This document shows positions 5,261 through 7,422 of a stretch of DNA of 7,422 nucleotides, piece after piece. Source of the DNA: Pseudomonadota bacterium (GTDB lineage: Bacteria > Desulfobacterota > Desulfobacteria > Desulfobacterales > RPRI01). Under the pieces are notes generated by a model that did no database searches, was not told the DNA's origin, and saw only the letters and a list, made by a program, of their open reading frames with translations. How positions within the stretch are numbered: position 1 is the first letter of the stretch; every line of letters begins with the position of its first letter. Location: NCBI GenBank assembly GCA_018830925.1, contig JAHJRK010000527.1, positions 1 to 7,422 of the forward strand. Direction: 5' to 3'. Position numbers and translations under genes: made by a program.

Positions 5261-6641
5261 ATTTTCCTAGCAGATGAGATAACACGCCAAACAGATCAGG
5301 ATTACGGAACCTGTATCCTGATTCAAGGAGCTTTGCCGGAATAACCCTTGTGCTTGAAAGAAGAACCTCTCTTCCCATCTCTCCGAAAACAAGATTTATT
5401 ACCGCAGCAGGAATTGAGAATATGGCCGGGCGCGAAAGAACCTGTCCTATAGTCTTTGTAAAATCAAGGTTTGTTACCGGATTCGGAGATACGACGTTGA
5501 CAGGTCCTGCAATTTTACTATCCGCAAGCACATGTAAAAAAGCGCCGAGAACGTCATCTATCCCGACCCAGCTCATAAACTGGGCTCCTGATGCTATCTT
5601 TCCACCGAGACCAACCCTGAAAGGAAGAAGCAGCCGTAAAAGAGCTCCTCCGGCAGGACTTAAGGCGATTCCAATCCGCATGAAGGCAACCCTTATTCCT
5701 GCGGCAACAGCAGCCTGAGCCGATTTTTCCCACTCGCTGCAGACTTTTGAAATAAAATCATCACCGGGCGGATCATCTTCGGTAAGAATTTTATCCCCCC
5801 GGTTTCCGTAGAAGCCTATGGCTGAAGCGCATATAAGCACAGGCGGCGGAGACGAAAGTTTCGATATTGTATCTGCAATAAGAGATGTCCCTTTTGTGCG
5901 GCTTTCAATTATTCTTCTTTTCTTCTCATTAGTCCACCGGCCTTCACCTATCTGCTCGCCTGCAAGATGAATGACCGCATCTACTCCGTCAAAAACAGAA
6001 GAATCGAGACTTTTTTTCTCAGGATCCCAGAACATCTCGCCTTTTTCCAAAAAAGGGGCTCTTCTCACAAGGGTATGGACAATGTGCCCCCCGGTCGTAA
6101 AAAAGGGGATCAGCGCGGAGCCAAGGAGACCGCTTGCACCGGTCATTATTATATTCATCGGTCTCTTGATATCTTTTTTGGAAAGATGCAGGATTATATC
6201 TTCTATTGTAACAGCATGGCGGTATTTGAATATTCTTGCGAGTTTTGCATCAACTAACGCCCCTCCGAGCAGTTTTCCAAACGGGTAAAAAGGAAGCGCG
6301 TAATCGATTCGGTCTTCAAAAAAAGAGTCTTCGGTACCGTCAGGCTCAAAGCTGTGGGTATGCACCCAGTTGGAAAAAGGACCTCTTACCTGCCTGTCCA
6401 TGAAAAGACGATTTTCTTCGTAGTCCGTGTGCTCGGCAGTCCATCTATAGGGAAAAGGGCCTGCCTTCATCTCAAGCACCGCCCTTGCGCCTATATTTAT
6501 ACCTCCTTTTCTTTCAATAACGCGGACAGGATCCCAGGGCGGGCTGAGCCTTTCGAGGGCGCCCGGTCTTGAGTGCCATTTGAATACCTCCTCAACAGGG
6601 GCATTTATGCGCGTCTTTTTTACGAATGTTTCCGTTTTCAT
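5259..6641 (-). CDS. SRPBCC domain fused to TIGR01777-type NAD-dependent epimerase
   Basis: This 460-residue protein has two domains. Residues about 1-155 are an SRPBCC/START-like ligand-binding fold (FVKKTRINAPVEEVFKWH at the start, and a HSFEPDGTEDSFFEDRIDY strand pair). Residues 162-460 are a short-chain dehydrogenase/epimerase of the TIGR01777 (YfcH-like) family. It has the nucleotide-binding TGASGLLG at 167-174, HLAGE at 225-229, SAIGFYGNRG at 273-282 with the family's Tyr, RIGIALSPAGGAL at 322-334, SWVGIDD at 357-363, and the C-terminal DUF1731-type region at 411-458. M162 opens the second domain, so the protein is a clean fusion of units also found separately. Substrate and pathway are unknown for the family. 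No Shine-Dalgarno is visible because repeat element B reaches the start codon. The stop codon lies in element A. Confidence 0.88.
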   Translation of the reverse strand: MKTETFVKKTRINAPVEEVFKWHSRPGALERLSPPWDPVRVIERKGGINIGARAVLEMKAGPFPYRWTAEHTDYEENRLFMDRQVRGPFSNWVHTHSFEPDGTEDSFFEDRIDYALPFYPFGKLLGGALVDAKLARIFKYRHAVTIEDIILHLSKKDIKRPMNIIMTGASGLLGSALIPFFTTGGHIVHTLVRRAPFLEKGEMFWDPEKKSLDSSVFDGVDAVIHLAGEQIGEGRWTNEKKRRIIESRTKGTSLIADTISKLSSPPPVLICASAIGFYGNRGDKILTEDDPPGDDFISKVCSEWEKSAQAAVAAGIRVAFMRIGIALSPAGGALLRLLLPFRVGLGGKIASGAQFMSWVGIDDVLGAFLHVLADSKIAGPVNVVSPNPVTNLDFTKTIGQVLSRPAIFSIPAAVINLVFGEMGREVLLSSTRVIPAKLLESGYRFRNPDLFGVLSHLLGK

Positions 6642-6780
6642 TTTTTACGAGTTCATCAGTTTTGATGGCAAAGTAAAAAGCTCAATATGCAAGGCGCGCG
6701 AATCCTGAGGAATGAGACGTACACATAAGTACGTCGCAATGACGAAAGATGAAGCGCAACACAGCAGAGTGACTTTTTAC
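6642..6780. repeat. Palindromic intergenic repeat element (element B)
   Basis: This element fills the entire gap between two genes. Terminal GTAAAAAG (6673-6680) is inverted at 6773-6780. The core hairpin is GACGTAC-ACATAA-GTACGTC (6716-6735), with GCGC boxes on either side. The segment 6642-6657 matches, in inverted orientation, 14 of 16 bases of the hairpin at 1155-1170, and TGACTTTTTAC (6770-6780) is an exact inverted copy of 1274-1284. The core reads GAGACGTAC...GTACGTCGCA, which parallels GAGGCATAC...GTATGCCGCA of element A. It supplies the stop codon of the HD-domain gene. Its style recalls abundant intergenic repeats in Desulfobacterota, from memory only. Confidence 0.72.
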
Positions 6781-7422
6781 AAAGCTGTCTGTTTTGAATC
6801 AACATAATCGCGGGCAACTTTCAACGCCTCTGATATTTCTTTTTTCCGGGGAAGAGTTTCTCCGAGCATGCCGATAAAGTTATTCTTTTTTATTAATTTA
6901 AATGACGGAATAAAATTTATGTCGAAAACCCAGCTTATCTGGAGAAGCTTGAAATCATTCAGAGTTTTCAAATCCTTCATCTTTGCAAATTCGTGCCTGT
7001 GAATGGATTCAAGAGCCTTTTCCGAAAAAAAAGGCACATCCGGAAGCCCCAGAACAATTGTATCGCTGGGGTTTTTATCCATGTAATAATCCAGGAAAAC
7101 TCTCCAGATATCAAGCTTGTCGGCATCCCTTATGAGTTTTATGAAAAAAAGATTCTTTTCATCTTCACCTTCAGGAAGATATGCCGCGTTGTGGTATGCA
7201 ATGGCCTTTGATATCAGAAGTTTTTTATCTTTCGGAAATCCCGAAAAAACCCTGTGGATTCCGATCTGTCTTAATCCCAGCCTGGCATGGTTTTCCGAAA
7301 GGGCATCGACAAATGTACGGTAAAGTTCATACTGCCGGAACCTTCCCACATCATGGAACAACGCGATAATCTCTGCGGTTATCATATCTTCAGGAGAGAG
7401 CCCGAGCTCTTTTCCTATCATT
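6777..7422 (-). CDS. HD-domain phosphohydrolase, C-terminal part (N-terminus beyond window)
   Basis: The 214 residues visible belong to a metal-dependent HD-superfamily phosphohydrolase. Numbered from the first Met in the window, the motifs are LFHDVGRFRQYE at 21-32 (the HD pair is H23-D24), ENHARLG at 43-49, AIAYHN with H77, and IRDADKLDIWRVF at 97-109. The usual first histidine of the fold, expected some 30-50 residues upstream, is missing. Together with the frame running to the last base, this means the gene very likely starts outside the window and the Met at 7421 is internal. Such proteins hydrolyse nucleotide or other phosphate esters with bound divalent metals; the substrate here is unknown. 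The C-terminal 110 residues are helical with no recognised domain. Its TAA stop is the first triplet of repeat element B. Confidence 0.85.
   Translation of the reverse strand, partial: MIGKELGLSPEDMITAEIIALFHDVGRFRQYELYRTFVDALSENHARLGLRQIGIHRVFSGFPKDKKLLISKAIAYHNAAYLPEGEDEKNLFFIKLIRDADKLDIWRVFLDYYMDKNPSDTIVLGLPDVPFFSEKALESIHRHEFAKMKDLKTLNDFKLLQISWVFDINFIPSFKLIKKNNFIGMLGETLPRKKEISEALKVARDYVDSKQTAL

Noticed and set aside
5350..6288. Plus-strand frames of 96-122 codons opposite the epimerase gene
   Set aside because: These are antisense shadows of the SRPBCC-epimerase fusion, whose motifs are intact along the whole length.

Overview
The window looks like a chromosomal segment of an anaerobic, probably sulfate-reducing or related bacterium of the Desulfobacterota. 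This is inferred from a ferredoxin-dependent 2-oxoacid oxidoreductase gene pair, a sigma-54-type promoter in front of a ZraP/Spy-like periplasmic protein, moderate GC content, and intergenic palindromic repeats of a style I associate with that phylum. No rRNA or marker gene confirms the taxon.

Layout. Positions 1-280 hold no confident gene. They carry what looks like the right end of an IS21-like insertion sequence (about 1-140) and a 19-bp near-perfect inverted repeat (162-229). Positions 281-2996 (minus strand) encode a two-gene 2-oxoacid:ferredoxin oxidoreductase, with korA (fused gamma-alpha) upstream and korB (beta, TPP-binding) downstream. The two genes are separated by 151 bp packed with five consecutive hairpins. 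Positions 3027-3394 are a divergent intergenic region containing a near-consensus sigma-54 promoter that reads into a plus-strand gene (3395-3844) for a secreted ZraP/Spy/CpxP-like protein. That gene faces an unidentified membrane protein of about twelve helices (3940-5055, minus) across a strong hairpin that can serve as a terminator. Further right on the minus strand are an SRPBCC-epimerase fusion gene (5259-6641) and the 3' part of an HD-domain phosphohydrolase gene (6777-7422), which is cut by the window edge.

How the genes work together. KorA and KorB should form one enzyme that couples oxidative decarboxylation of a 2-oxoacid to ferredoxin reduction, or the reverse carboxylation. The ZraP-like protein is probably an envelope-stress or metal-buffering protein under an NtrC-type activator, as zraP is in enterobacteria. 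The three rightmost minus-strand genes are co-directional but separated by palindromic repeat elements of about 140-180 bp, so a classical tight operon is doubtful.

The most unusual feature is the intergenic DNA. Two repeat elements (5082-5260 and 6642-6780) share a core hairpin design, and they or the korA-korB hairpin cluster supply the stop codons of three different genes. One of them also runs up to the start codon of the epimerase gene, which has no visible Shine-Dalgarno site. I saw no CRISPR array, tRNA, rRNA or complete mobile element, and no clear novel defence or biosynthetic system.
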